Part shown: positions 1-11,439 of the stretch, piece after piece
How positions within the stretch are numbered: the stretch's first letter is position 1
Layout: each line of letters opens with the position of its first letter
NCBI RefSeq assembly: GCF_024166365.1
Contig: NC_064819.1
Span: forward strand, 164,304,793 to 164,368,792
Direction of reading: 5' to 3'
DNA length: 64,000 nt
Source: Elephas maximus indicus
Lineage: Eukaryota; Chordata; Mammalia; Proboscidea; Elephantidae
Made by a program: the position numbers and the translations under genes
The notes under the pieces: generated by a model
What the model saw: only the letters and a program-made list of their open reading frames with translations
What the model was told of the DNA's origin: nothing
The model's database searches: none

Positions 1-83
1 GACATGACAGTTTACTAAAGAATTTTCTCTACTTTTGTCTATGTTTGAAATTTTCCTTAACAAAAAGTTAATTTAAAAATTAC

Positions 84-230
84 CTTATCTTTAGGTGAAG
101 GGTGCTTCTTGGTGGCTTTGGGTTGATGATGAGTATTTTCTATAGTAACAGTGCCACTGTACTGACCATGATCGGTTTCCTGTGAACTTCTATATTTACT
201 CATTCTTCCCAAGAGTACAGGTTTTGAAAC
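84..230 (-). CDS. USP45: USP45 coding exon 12 (last one in the window)
   Basis: The 147-nt exon (49 codons, phase 0 at both ends) starts after an acceptor ending ATAG at 234-231 and ends at GATAAG|GTAATT. It encodes residues about 390-438, starting VSKPVLLGRMSKYRS and ending KKHPSPKDK. This is the low-complexity, Lys/Ser-rich insert that splits the USP catalytic domain in this family. The reading frame continues directly from the exon at 562-618. It probably has no catalytic role itself; it begins the long linker between the two halves of the protease. Confidence 0.92.
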
Positions 231-561
231 CTATGTAGATGTCACGTACATAACACAAAACTTCTTTAGCAAATAAACTCTGGATATCACCTACTTTTTA
301 AAATTTCTAATTCACTTAAAATATAAAAACAATTTCCTTAACATTAACTCTTAAAATATAAAATATAGAGTATAACTTTCTTAAGAATTATATTTTACTG
401 TAGACATACATAGACAAACCCTAACATCAAACACACTGTACAATTATTATATATGAAAAAATAATGGCTCTCAGGTATCTCCTAATACTCAACAAATGTC
501 TAAATAAATGAATGAATGAATGTTCTTCACAAAAGCCTTATTATTAGTTTTTTCTTCTTAC

Positions 562-618
562 CCTTTCTTCTATTATAGGAAGTGAAATATCAATGAAAGG
601 ATCTTTCATCATGGAGAC
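562..618 (-). CDS. USP45: USP45 coding exon 11
   Basis: A small 57-nt exon (19 codons, phase 0/0) reads VSMMKDPFIDISLPIIEER. The acceptor is TTTTAAG|GTC and the donor AGG|GTAAGA. The segment DPFIDISLPI is a strongly conserved core strand of USP catalytic domains, lying just after the first CxxC of the zinc ribbon. Because the exon is phase 0, the preceding exon must end at a codon boundary, which decides which of two possible donors is used there. Confidence 0.9.
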
Positions 619-1640
619 CTTAAAAGAAAATAGACTGACAGTTAGAATTCTAATACAGACGATATAGTTTTGTAAATTCTCAAAGAAATCAAACTTTTCA
701 GGCAACTTACACTTTTAAGTTAAAAAATTCTCCTAGAATTAACAGTGATTCAATATGGGCATACCAGCACATATTGTTAAGAAAAACAAGATATTTCAAA
801 ACCTCAATGAACGCAACCCAGTTTAACTTTACAATATCATCAATATGATTAATCTGTAATATTTGAAGTAACTCCAAAATAAATTACACTTAGTAAAACT
901 GATTAAAGATACTAAACATAATTTTGGTGAAATTAGTGCAATGTCATAAAAAATACATGAAATGCTAAGAAAAAGCTACGAAAATAAGCAGAGGGCTTGA
1001 CTTTCGTAGATTCCTTTAAGATAATTATGTTTTAAAAGATAGTCTCCAGCTTGTGAGGGAGAAATCAACTTCTATCTTGAATATTGTACAAATTTAAATG
1101 TTATGTTGACCCATTTTGTGCTTCAATGCAACGGGCTGGCAGAAGGTATTTATAACCTTACTTTTATAAGACTAGAGAGAATACAAAAGTAGTCCCTAAT
1201 CTGAGACAGACTAATGGTTCTAAAGACTTTCCTTTATCATTAAGATCCAATAAAAGTCTAAACCTATCACATTCCAAGCCTTTCAGAAATACTCATTACC
1301 AAGCAAACTGAAAACCTGTAACAATTTAAATGTGCTTTAAGTTGTTGTTAAATACAGATGGCATTCAAAATAAAAATTACCACTAATTTAAAAAATGAGT
1401 CAAAAGCAACAAAAAAAACTTCAACAAGTCATATAAACAAAAACTTTAAATCGAATGAGATAGAATCATCCAAAGTTATGTTACTACATTATGTTATTTC
1501 TATTGGTATTACATCCTAGCGTACTGCAATGTAACATAGTTCCTCTCTTCACAGAAATTTATCTCTCGATTTAACCCAAACAGGTAGCTAACACATTTGA
1601 TCATATTAAGATAGGCTAAATGCACCACCAGGGTTTCGAC
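619..1640. other. USP45 intron without recognisable features
   Basis: AT-rich, no conserved frame, no repeat I can name. The same applies to 231-561. Confidence 0.6.
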
Positions 1641-1827
1641 CTGCTGAGAATTTGCATTTTCACCCCAGATAAAGTGAATCGAAATCTACATTTTAACAAA
1701 TTCTTATGTATACATAAAAATCACCAGGGGATCGTGTTAAAATGTAGACCCTGATTCAGTATATCTGGGGTGAAAATTCAAATTCTCAGCAGGGGGTTGA
1801 GCTGGAACAAACTGGTTGGAAGCCCTG
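1641..1827. repeat. Palindromic hAT-type (MER5-like) fold-back element
   Basis: CTGCTGAGAATTTGCATTTT … ACATTTTAACA on the left reappears as TGTTAAAATGTAGACCCTGA … AAATTCTCAGCAG on the right, making arms of about 60-80 bp. The right arm reads like MER5 (CTGATTCAGTATATCTGGGG). The outer right end GAACAAACTGGTTGGAAGCC matches the end of a second copy at 2456-2770. Confidence 0.7.
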
Positions 1828-2057
1828 TGTACCTTACACGTTTGCAGAGAGTAAAAACAAAATAACACATATAAACACATTTACTTAAAAAAAAATTATA
1901 AATCATATTTACTTTCTATGGGTGAAAGGTATGATATTTTAAAAAGACTCTCAAGAACTACAGATAAATGACTGCTGATGATTATATGTGAAAGAAAACA
2001 TAATAAAATCAATGTGTATAATCCATTCTATGTTGAAGTGAATTCCAAAGTACCTAC

Positions 2058-2149
2058 ATTTGCACATTCTTCACACATGACCGTGCTAGTTAATTCACCA
2101 ATAAATATCCGATCTATAAAGTTCATTTTCACACCTTCTTTTCCATATG
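2058..2149 (-). CDS. USP45: USP45 coding exon 10 (zinc-ribbon CxxC)
   Basis: The 92-nt exon begins after a good acceptor (TTTTTACAG|CATATGG) and completes a split Ala codon. It encodes AYGKEGVKMNFIDRIFIGEL and then TSTVMCEECAN, about residues 340-370. Cys365 and Cys368 form the first CxxC of the structural zinc ribbon typical of many USPs. Two donors are possible: AAT|GTAGGT (used here) and GTAG|GTACTT four bases further on. Only the first keeps the frame with the next exon and restores the family reading CAN-(V/I)-S. Confidence 0.9.
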
Positions 2150-2455
2150 CTGTAAAAATAATACTTTTTAACGCAAAAAAATGTCAATCATCAATTTAAC
2201 AATATAACATGCTATCTTCTGTTTATTCAACAGTAATATGATTAAGGCAGATGTCCCATACCACGTATAATAATATATCCTATTATATATTGTTTCTTTT
2301 TCCTTTACACTTTTGTAGAGAAAATATGACTGTCAACTATAGTAGTCTCCAAAAAATAAGGAACTGTTCTTAAAATTATAAGGTAAAATACAGCAACAAT
2401 CATTATTCATAGCAAATCTCAACTGCTCTCATTAAACCTTTTAAGCCTTTGCATC

Positions 2456-2770
2456 AGGGCTTCAAACTGGTTTGTTTGGTTTGACTCCCTGCTGAGAATT
2501 TGCCTTTCCACCCCAGTTATACTGAATCAAAATTCACATTTTAACAAAATCCCAGGTGATTCATATGTATACATTTATACTTTAACAAGATTTCAGGTGA
2601 TTCTTATGTATACACCTACCTTTTAACAAGATCCCCCAGTGACTCTTGTGAATACATAAGAGTCACCTAGGGAGAGCTTGTCAAAATGTAGATTTTGACT
2701 CAGCATACCTGGGTGGAAATGCAAATTCTCGGCAGAATTGTTGAACTGGAATGAACCAGTTAAAAGCCCT
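2456..2770. repeat. Second palindromic MER5-like fold-back element
   Basis: Ends AGGGCTTCAAACTGGTTTG and GAACCAGTTAAAAGCCCT are inverted repeats. Inside, CTGCTGAGAATTTGCCTTTC pairs with the reverse of AAATGCAAATTCTCGGCAG. The middle holds three copies of a unit of the kind TTTTAACAAGATC…GTGATTC…TATGTATACA (2540-2650). Confidence 0.7.
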
Positions 2771-3920
2771 GCTCTGCATCTAACCTAGAGGTAGACGGAG
2801 GAATGGGAAAGTGGATTATGCTTTTAGGGCTACAGATGCCAGGATCATGGCTATGGAAACAACAGAGTAACAAAAGACAAGGAAATATAACAGTGTAAGG
2901 AATTAACATGGGCAATTATAACTCAGTTATTAATATATTATTTAATATTCATTTAGAAATAGTATAGTAAATTAAGACATTTCATTAAGAAAAAATGTAC
3001 AAGGAATTTGAAAGTAGATTATAAACCTGGAAAGAGAGTAAAGAAAAACTGGAATGTTATTTTAAACATGCACTAGATGGCACTATTTCAACACAAAAGA
3101 ACCAAGTGCATACTTGAGAATGCACATTTTTAAAAATCTTGGGCTCTTAACTATCACAAAGTTTTGGAACGCACAATCACAATGTATATTTGTTTATAAA
3201 TTATACACATGTAGTAAGTACATTATAAAACTACCCAAAAAATGAGACCATAATAAATAAAATATTTTTTCATGTCTCCTAAAAATGATGACTGCATACT
3301 ACCATCAGTTAATACATCAAGACAGAATATATAGTTAGGGTATGGTAAGTCATTAATAACATGGGTAAAGCCACACTTCAATCTTGATAATTATAAATGA
3401 TCAACTTTGGTTAATCATTGTTTTTATCTCAATTTGGCTGATGAAGAGCTAACACTAGGAGTAGGCTGACTGTACACACGGTGCTTGACTTTTTAGTGCT
3501 CTCAATAAACGATTTCTTTACAGGAATATCTGAAGCATATAAGTATTTTCTAGTTAAGACTAGATCATAAATCCACTTAACCAAGCTCATGTTAGCTCCA
3601 AAATGATACAGTACCATGAAAGTGAACTTCTAAGTGAGACTGCTACTTTCAACATATTTGGGCTCTGGGCCTTTCAAATCTCCTTTAGGAAAGGCATCAG
3701 TGTTGATCTGTAAATTTGACATTAATTTTATTTATAAAAACTCATGTGGATTCATTCTAACATTGTCTATGTCCCAGTAGAGTACCCTGCAGCCCCTGGA
3801 GTTAAGTGAACCCCCTCCTTTCAAGGCCACTAATTTAATTAGTCCACATAAACGCTCAGCTTTCTTTTCTCTCAAGAAAGAATGTTTCATAGTTTCTTCT
3901 TTACCAGCGAGTCAACATAC
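2771..3920. other. USP45 intron without recognisable features
   Basis: AT-rich unique-looking sequence between a fold-back element and exon 9. A short frame on the minus strand (3617-3429) has no similarity I recognise. Confidence 0.6.
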
Positions 3921-4002
3921 CTCTGACTTTTTTTCTCGTTTCATCATCAGCAGTTTTGGTAGTTGGATTGTTAAATGCTTTTAGGATGCTGGCTTGTATT
4001 CT
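3921..4002 (-). CDS. USP45: USP45 coding exon 9
   Basis: The 82-nt exon lies between acceptor TTTTACAG|AGAATA and donor GTCAGAG|GTATGT. It encodes RIQASILKAFNNPTTKTADD then ETRKKVR plus one base of the next codon, about residues 313-339. This helical, charged stretch follows the QDSQE box in USP45 and carries no catalytic residue. The 10-kb intron upstream (4003-14072) is filled with SINE, L1 and RTE debris. Confidence 0.92.
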
Positions 4003-4354
4003 CTGTAAAACAAGGTAAGAATTTCATAAAATAATCTACACTAGAATGTATTCAATGTAATACTCTGTGTTCATTTAAACAGAATCTGGTCTAGTAACAG
4101 TCTGTTAATTCAGATTTCATTTTCATAATTAAAAAAAAAAACACTTTCGAACAGCAAGGTACACTGTGGATCTCAGTTCCTTGTCTATAAAATAAAATGA
4201 CTGAATTAAAAAAAAAAAAAGTCCTTTCCTCACACAAAACTTTCAGACTATAACATAACTACATACTCCAAGAATAAAGATTTAAGTTAATAAATAATCA
4301 TCTTTTATACTAATTGGACCCCTAATCAGTGAATGGTCTTCTCTAATTCATACT

Positions 4355-4518
4355 GGGAAACCCTGGTGGCGTAGTGGTTAAGAGTCATGACTGCTAACCA
4401 AAAGGTTGGCAGTTCAAATCCACCAGGTGCTTCTTGGAAACCCTATGGGGCAGTTCTACTCTGTCCTATAGGGTCACTATGAGTCGGAATCGACTCGACG
4501 GCAATGGGTTTTTGGTTT
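4355..4518 (+). mobile_element. AfroSINE
   Basis: Full-length tRNA-headed SINE: GGAAACCCTGGTGGCGTAGT head, GTCGGAATCGACTCGACGGC tail. Target repeat TAATTCATA on both sides (4344-4352, 4519-4527). Confidence 0.92.
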
Positions 4519-4694
4519 TAATTCATATTGTAACAGTGAAATTAAGGAAGACTTTGTTAATTATCATTCAAAAGATATTATTTCGAGTAAAGTCTTAATC
4601 ACGGGCTTTAATACGTGAAACCACTTTTTGAAATAGACTTTCTTATGTGAAAATGAAACATAATTCTGTTGTTAAAAATTATAACACACACCAA

Positions 4695-6025
4695 TATCAC
4701 TTATGAAAAAATTCTACATAAAATATGAGCAAACAGAATACAGCAGCACATTAACACATCATAGCTTTTATTCTAGGAATGCAGAAATGGTACAATATTA
4801 GGAAATCTATTAAAAAATTATAAGGTAAAAAAAGAACTATTAACCAAATTGCAAACTTTCCAGTGAATAATAAAAACACTACATATCAGAATCTGAGATA
4901 CTTCCCAGTGTTAAGAAGAAAATTCATGACCTTAAAGATTTAAATCAATTGAAAAGAATAAAAACAAATGGATTAAAAGTCAACTTAAAAATTCAGAAAA
5001 AGAACATCAAAACTGAAGAAAACTAGGAGAAAAAAACTGATGAAGATAAAAGTAGATATAAGGGAATTTCTCAGGGGAAGCACGGTAAATAAATCTACTA
5101 ACTAATCTTAATCAAAACAGGGAGGAAAGTATCACATCACACCTAAAAAATAAGGAAAACCATCCATGAAATTAAAGAAATTTTAAATAATCATAAGCGA
5201 CCATTTGGCTCACCTCTTATGTAATTAAATTTGAAAACTTTGGGGAAAAAATAGGTAATTTTCTAGGAAAGTACAACTCTCAAAACTAACCCTAGAAGAG
5301 AAAGAAAACCTTCCAATTTTCATGGTGGAAAAAAAAAGAACATTGTTAAATACTACTCCTTAAAGCTCCAAGCCCTAACAATTTCACAGAGAAAAGCTGC
5401 CACCTATGTTTCAAGGCACAGAAAAAGGGAAACTTCCAAATTACTTTTATGAAGAATAATATTGGCACTCCAAGCTGGCAAAGAGTACAACAACACACAT
5501 CACAAAAAAATTCTAAATAAAATATGAGCAAACAGAATACAGCAGCACATTAAAATAACACATCATGGCTTTTATTCCAGGAATGTAGAAATTGTGCAAG
5601 ATTAGGAAATTAGCATATTAATAGTTCTAAAAAGAAAAAAATCATTTAAGATCATTAACACTATTTATTAGGTCACTACTATTATTTACCATCGTATTAG
5701 AACTCTAGTCAATGCATTTGGATAGCAAAATAAATCTTAGAGGTATACAAACTGTAAAGGAGGTAAAATTACTTGCAGATGATATATATGATTGTTCACC
5801 TGGGAAAGTCAAAGGAACCAACTGAAATAAAAAAAAACTATTAAAAATAATAAGAGAATTCATTGAGGAGTATATTAAAATAATAAAGTCACTACCTTTA
5901 TACATACAAATAAAAACCAGTTAGAAGGTAGAATGAAGGAAAATACTGTTTATAATAGCAACTAAAAAGATAAAATACCTAGGAATAAACTTAAGAAATA
6001 TGTAAGAGCTAAATGAGAAAAAATT
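4695..6025 (+). mobile_element. Old L1 ORF2 fragments with an internal duplication
   Basis: Degraded L1 ORF2 codons are visible in plus orientation (for example PFGSPLM… near 5200 and KYLGINLRNM… near 5975). A segment of about 120 bp around ATGAGCAAACAGAATACAGC occurs twice, at 4721 and 5523. So this is two overlapping L1 fragments or a fragment with a tandem duplication of about 800 bp. Confidence 0.65.
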
Positions 6026-8522
6026 TACAACAGCCCACTACCTCTGAGCTTTTTGAGCCAGAGAACTACTACCTGGTTTCCCCTACAGCTCTGCCAGCTG
6101 CACTGTGACAAGCCTGGCCCAAAGCACATTAATGATCTTACTCGCTGACTTGCCCAAAGAGCTCTTGTAAACTCTGTGGGTAGCCAAAGCCAGATTATGT
6201 TCCAGAGACTTTGTCAGCTTATTTTTTTATGCCAGCCTTCATCCAATGACGGCCATAAGTTTGTGCTTGTTACCCAGCTTTGCAAAACTGAACAGTGTAT
6301 TGCTTAAGCATCCATAGATAGCTCTCAAGACTATTTTTAAAAAATGGAATTATTTCTGTAAAAGTCAAAATAGTGGTTACCTATGATGATGGAAGAGAAA
6401 TGTTTAGAAGGGAACAGGTTGCTTCTCCGGTACTAATAATATTCTATTTTTTACCCTAGAGATGGGGAACAGTGTTAGCGGTAAATGACTTTTCTTTTTA
6501 TTACGCTTTAAGTTGTAGTTCTTCTGTATATATGATAAGTTTGATAATAAGTTATCAACTCCCCAATAATTGTGAAACCAAGTTTCTTTATTAAATGGCC
6601 TACGATCAGCCCATTGTATTTCCTAAAACTCTTCACTATACTCTTCAAGTGTATTTTGAGAGTTAATGCAAGATTCAAAACACAAATATTTACAAAGCAG
6701 GGTTTAAGAGTAAACATAAAGCAATTCATACTGTAACATACTGTCTTGAAATATACTCACAGACTAAGGAAATCAAAACAATAAAATTTTTCCCAGAAAA
6801 TATTAAATATTGAATTAACCTCCAATTCAGATTCAATAAATTTCAAATTATATAAGTGATATTTCCTAAAGTTGACTTTTACACTTTGCAAAAAGAATTG
6901 ATTGAACTAAAATAAGCAAATGAGAATTGGGGAAACTCCATATAGGAGAAATATTTAATGGAGTTAAATGAAAAATTCCAACAATTATCAGAGTTCACCT
7001 GTAAATATTTAATATAAGTATAAATAGCCTCTCTAGTAACTAAAAAGACCTATAACTCAACTTTGAAGTCTCTAAATTTATTCTACAATTTGAACTTTTT
7101 ACTAATGTAGACATTACTTTCAATATGATTTAATGAGCCTTTAGTATATTCTTGGAAACCGTGGTGGCATAGTGGTTAAGTGCAACGGTTGCTAACCAAA
7201 GGGTCTGTAGTTCAAATCTGCCAGGCGCTCCTTGGAAACTCTATGGGGCAGTTCTGCTCTGTCCTAAAGGGTCGCTATGAGTCAGAATTGTCTCGATGGC
7301 AGTGGGTGTGGTGTGTGTGTGCGTGCGTATGTGTTAGTATATTCTGAAATGTAAGCTGTGATATCACACTCTAAAAAAGGAGTGGAAAACAATGGAAATG
7401 TTTCAATTCTTAACTTTTAAACTATTGGACTTTGTTTGTTTTATTGTATCCTAAACCAAAAATTCTATCTTTGACTCTAAACTGTTAAAGAGTTAATCAA
7501 CAGGTAATTCATCAAGTTGGATAAAATAAATGGGTTTATTTCCATACACAACCCTTCATTGTTAAGAGTTATGCTGTGACCCATTTTGGTTAAAACAGAC
7601 AACAAAAAGACATTGGTCAGGAGTTGCTAACAACTGCAGCACATTAACCAATTAGCAGTACCAAGATTCAACTATTTCAATTCTCCATTTTAATCTTCTT
7701 TCAAAAACAAGAGTGCAAATAATGTGTATCTTAAGTTAGCTGAGACACTGTGCCTTTAATATTATCCTCGATATAACAATGTATTAAATGTATTAAAATG
7801 ATGTATCTTTGAGAAGATAATAAAACATAAGATAGTGAGAAATTAAAAGGAAATCAGAAGGGAAAAATTGAAGAAGCACACGTTTGGTAAGTTGAAAAGA
7901 TTTCTTATAGAATAACTTCTTATAATAAATTTGATTTTGCTTATTCTGCACATAAAAAATTTTTAATTTTCTGTACAAATGATCCCTTTTAGCACCGTAT
8001 TCAGCAAAAAATGTATTCAAGTTTATATTCATAAGGGCTTTAATAAAACAAAATAAAAGGCAGGCAGTAATTTTTAATCATTACTAAAAGATTCTGGTGG
8101 CAGACATTACACTGTAGCCTTTCTTTAATCAAAAAACACATGGCAGTGACACACTATAACAGCAGCACGACTAACAGCTGTGGCATTCCCAGGCCAGACA
8201 ATGCAGCTCAATGGGTATTCACTGTAACGGACTGCCATGACTGTCCTTACTTACAAGAGTGAATAGGTCCATAGATTTGACATTTTAATTTTGTCACACC
8301 ATCTAAAGACCTCAAATAGAGGAAGGAAGATAAAAGCCATCAAAGCCAATGTTTCCTGCTGCACTGCCTGAGTTTTTAAGGTACCATGCATCCAAATGCA
8401 CCATTATGACAAAAAGAGTAATTTAATTGCAACAAAGATTGCCATCAAATGATAAAAAGTAAAAAAAAAAAAAAAAGATAGGAATAGATTTTATTGTTTT
8501 ATTTGTAATATCAACAGAGGAA
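6026..8522. other. USP45 intron, one AfroSINE, otherwise unassigned
   Basis: Apart from the AfroSINE at 7153-7333 I see no repeat or conserved coding sequence. The stretch is strongly AT-rich with several A-runs. Confidence 0.55.
7153..7333 (+). mobile_element. AfroSINE
   Basis: Full-length copy with a (GT)n-expanded tail. Perfect 12-bp target repeat TTAGTATATTCT at 7141-7152 and 7334-7345. Confidence 0.93.
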
Positions 8523-9068
8523 AACAATGCAGAGGGTTTTTATTTTTATTTTATTGTGTTTTGGGTGAAAGTTTACAGTGCAAATTAGTTTCTCATACAA
8601 AAATTTATACACAAATTGTTTTGTGACATCGGTTGTAATCCCTGCAATGTGTCAGCACTCCTCCCCTTTCCCTTTACAATCCAGGTTCCCTGTGTCCATT
8701 TATCTAGGTTTCCTGTCCCTTCCTGTCTTATCAACTTTGCTTTTTGGGCAGGTGATACCCATTTGGTCTTGCACACTTATTGAACTAAGAAGCACATTCC
8801 TCACGTATGTTACTGTTTGTTTTATAGGCCTATGTAATCTTTGGCTGAGAGGTGGGCTTCAGGAGTGGCTTCAGTTCTGAGTTAGCAAGGTGTCCATGAC
8901 TATAGTCTTAGGGGTTCCTCCAGTCTCTGTCAGACTAGTAAGTCTGGTCCTTTTTCTGTGAATTTTAAATTTTATTCCTACATTTTCCTCTGTCTGGAAC
9001 CCTCTATTGTGACCCCTGTCAGATCTGTCTGTGGTGGTAGCCGGACACCATTTAGTTCTTCTAGGCAA
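8523..9068 (-). mobile_element. L1 3' end, minus strand
   Basis: Read on the minus strand this ends in the L1 tail typical of the window (GTAAACTTTCACCCAAAACA). Further in it contains the GACCAGACTTACTAGTCTGACAGAG region seen in the plus-strand L1 tails. It is directly followed by a second, more diverged copy in the same orientation. Confidence 0.75.
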
Positions 9069-9077
9069 AGAGATAAT

Positions 9078-9650
9078 TTTTTTTTTAATAGTGCTTTAAG
9101 TTAAAGTTTGCAGTTCAAGGTTGTTTCTCATACAAAAATTTATACACATTGTTATGTGACCCTAGTTGCTCTTCCTATAATGTGACAGCACAGTCCTCCT
9201 TTCCACCCCAGATCTCCCGTGTCCATTCAACCAGTTCCTGTCCCTTTTTGCCTTCTCATCTTGCCTCTGGAGAGGAGTTGCCCATTTAGTTTCACGTATC
9301 TACTTGAGCTAAGAAGCACTCTCTTCACAAGTATAATTTTATGTCTTATAGTCCAGTCTAATCTTTATCTGAAGAGCTGGCTTCAGGAATAGTTTCAGTG
9401 CTAGGCTAACAGAAAGTCTGGGGCCATGTCTTCCAGGGTCCCTCCAGTCTCAGTCAGACCATGAAGTCTGGTCTTTTTACTAGAATTTGAGTTCTGCACC
9501 CCACTTTTTTCCTGCTCCATCAGGGACTCTCTGCTGTGTTCCCTGTCAGGGCAGTCATTGGTGGTAACAGAGAGGTAATCTTTAGTTCCAGTTATAACAC
9601 CTGACCACCATATAGCAAACAAACTCATGTAAATCATAAGGAAAAAAAAT
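9078..9650 (-). mobile_element. Second L1 3' end, minus strand
   Basis: This repeats the organisation of 8523-9068 in the same orientation, including CATACAAAAATTTATACACA and the TCAGACCATGAAGTCTGGTC segment. The two make a tandem pair of L1 tails that may be two insertions or a local duplication. Confidence 0.7.
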
Positions 9651-9799
9651 CATCCTAGCCAAAAGAAAAAAATCATACTGTAACTATCTGTAGACACAAG
9701 AGCATCATACTGCATTTACTATTCATGAAACAAAGACAATACATTCTTTCGCCACCTTGCCACCTTGTATCCATCCTCCACAATAACATAGCATAGTTA

Positions 9800-9965
9800 A
9801 CTTAAGGTGGCAGTGAATTTATGTTAATGAGGAACAACTCAGAAAAGGAGGGTAAGAACGGTTATACAACTCAAAGAATGTAATCAATGTCACTAAATTG
9901 TACATGTAGAAATTGCTGAATTCGTGTAAGTTTTGCTGTGTATATTCTCAACAATAAGATAAAAG
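9800..9965 (+). mobile_element. Old L1 3'-end fragment
   Basis: AATGTAATCAATGTCACTAA followed by a TTGTACATGTAGAAATTG-type stretch recurs at 46300, 52150 and 21080. It is the terminal part of an older L1 family, ending in TATATTCTCAACAATAAG before an AT/GT microsatellite. Confidence 0.55.
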
Positions 9966-9966
9966 A

Positions 9967-10010
9967 AAAAATATATATGTGTATATATGTGTGTGTGTGT
10001 ATATATATCA
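9967..10010. repeat. (AT)n/(GT)n microsatellite
   Basis: An alternating ATATATGTGTATATATGTGT tract follows an old L1 tail. Confidence 0.9.
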
Positions 10011-10153
10011 TAGTTACTGAATTAGAGTTAATACTTTTTCAAATAGTAAAATAATTATGGTTAAATTAAATTAAAAAAAAAAGTAACATTTATACTCATT
10101 ACTGCTGACCAAGCATTAAAATTAAACTTTAATAAGCAGTACGGTATAGAGTT

Positions 10154-10313
10154 GGACCCCTGGTGGTGCAGTGCTTAAGAGCTCAGCTGCTAACCAAAAG
10201 GTCAGCAGCTCGAATCCACCAGCCGCTCCTCGGAAACCCTATGTGGCAGTTCTTCTCTATCCTGTAGGGTTGCTATGAGTTCAAATCGACTTGATGGCAA
10301 CAGGTTTTTTTAT
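10154..10313 (+). mobile_element. AfroSINE
   Basis: Full-length copy. Target repeat GGTATAGAGTT at 10143-10153 and 10314-10324. Confidence 0.92.
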
Positions 10314-10510
10314 GGTATAGAGTTAGAAAGACCACTAGTTCAGGAGTCAGAAAGACTTGAATTTGAATCTTCACTCTCAGTTTCAGTTTCTCTAAGAAAA
10401 GGTGATCAAATATTAACTCAGGGGGATTACACTAATGTCTCTAAAATTTAACTAATTATAAATCTCTTAATTGATTTCTTTAAACAAAATACCAGTAAAA
10501 TATAATGCAG

Positions 10511-10775
10511 TTGTTGTTAGGTCCAGTTGAGTTAGTTCCAACTCATAGTGACCCTATGTACAACAGAACGAAACATTGCGCAGTTCTGTGCCGCCCTCAT
10601 GATCGTTGTTATGATTGAGCCCATTGTTGCAGCCACTGTGTCAATCCATCTTGTTGAGGGTCTTCCTCTTTTTCACTGACCTTCTACTTAATCAAGCATG
10701 ATGTCCTTCTCTAGGGACTTGTTCCCCTGATAACACGTCCAAACTACGTGAGATGTAGTCTCACTATCCTCGCTT
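10511..10775 (-). mobile_element. RTE-class LINE 3' end, minus strand
   Basis: The plus strand starts with GTTGTTGTTAGGTCCAGTTG, the reverse complement of an RTE tail (…CTAACAACAAC). It continues through CAACAGAACGAAACATTGCG and CACTGTGTCAATCCATCTTG. The same 260 bp occur in plus orientation at 11815-12077 and in minus orientation at 60125-60390. Confidence 0.75.
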
Positions 10776-11439
10776 CTAAGGCAGTATTACCCTGTTAATC
10801 TATTAGTTTATTCAAACTACAACATATTAAAAATAATTGCAAATATCCAAGAAACTAGCTAGTATAACGTATTTAAAAGACTATTTACATTGTTTTCTCC
10901 CCAATTCAAATTCTCGAAAGAACTTGTCCATATAGGTTAAGCATAGACAACTCTTTCAACAAACATTCAGAGCATCTACCATGTAATGGCACATGGGATA
11001 CAGAGATATTACATAGAACCATTCCTCAAGGAGATCACAGTCTAAGAGAGGTGACAGATAAAGACATAAATCTACATAGAAGGTGGTAAGGCCCATAATC
11101 AAAATATATACAGTTAGAGAGGTCACAGGAATGGAGTGACTCCTCCAAAAGTGAAACTTAATTAATTTAATATGAAAGTCAATAAACAGCCAGTTAAAGA
11201 ATGAGATTGTAATACACACTCTTTGGTAGCAGGAGGGAGTGATTAACTCATTATTTTTTAAATAATTTATAAGAAAATATCAGAACCTTAACCATTTCTT
11301 CATTGGGAACTGGCCACTATAGGAGGAAACAGACACTGCAGTGCTGCAATTCAAACAAAATAGGATTAAATGGAAAAAACCTTCCCCAAGCATATAAGCA
11401 CTCCCTTTACATTTGGCTGCTTTACTATATTTTAATATA

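Noticed and set aside
2051..2057. Alternative end of USP45 exon 10 at GTAG|GTACTT
   Set aside because: It would shift the frame into the next phase-0 exon and break the conserved CAN-(I/V)-S reading.
1978..2199. 73-codon plus-strand frame
   Set aside because: It is the antisense shadow of USP45 exon 10, whose own frame is conserved and spliced.
4355..4430. tRNA gene-like head of the AfroSINEs (box A/B)
   Set aside because: These are SINE promoters repeated dozens of times with target repeats, not cloverleaf-forming tRNA genes.
8578..8880. 100-codon plus-strand frame
   Set aside because: It lies wholly in the antisense strand of an L1 3' UTR that recurs elsewhere in the window.
9967..10010. 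Regular short repeats that could suggest an array
   Set aside because: A dinucleotide microsatellite; no spaced identical repeats of CRISPR type occur anywhere in this eukaryotic window.
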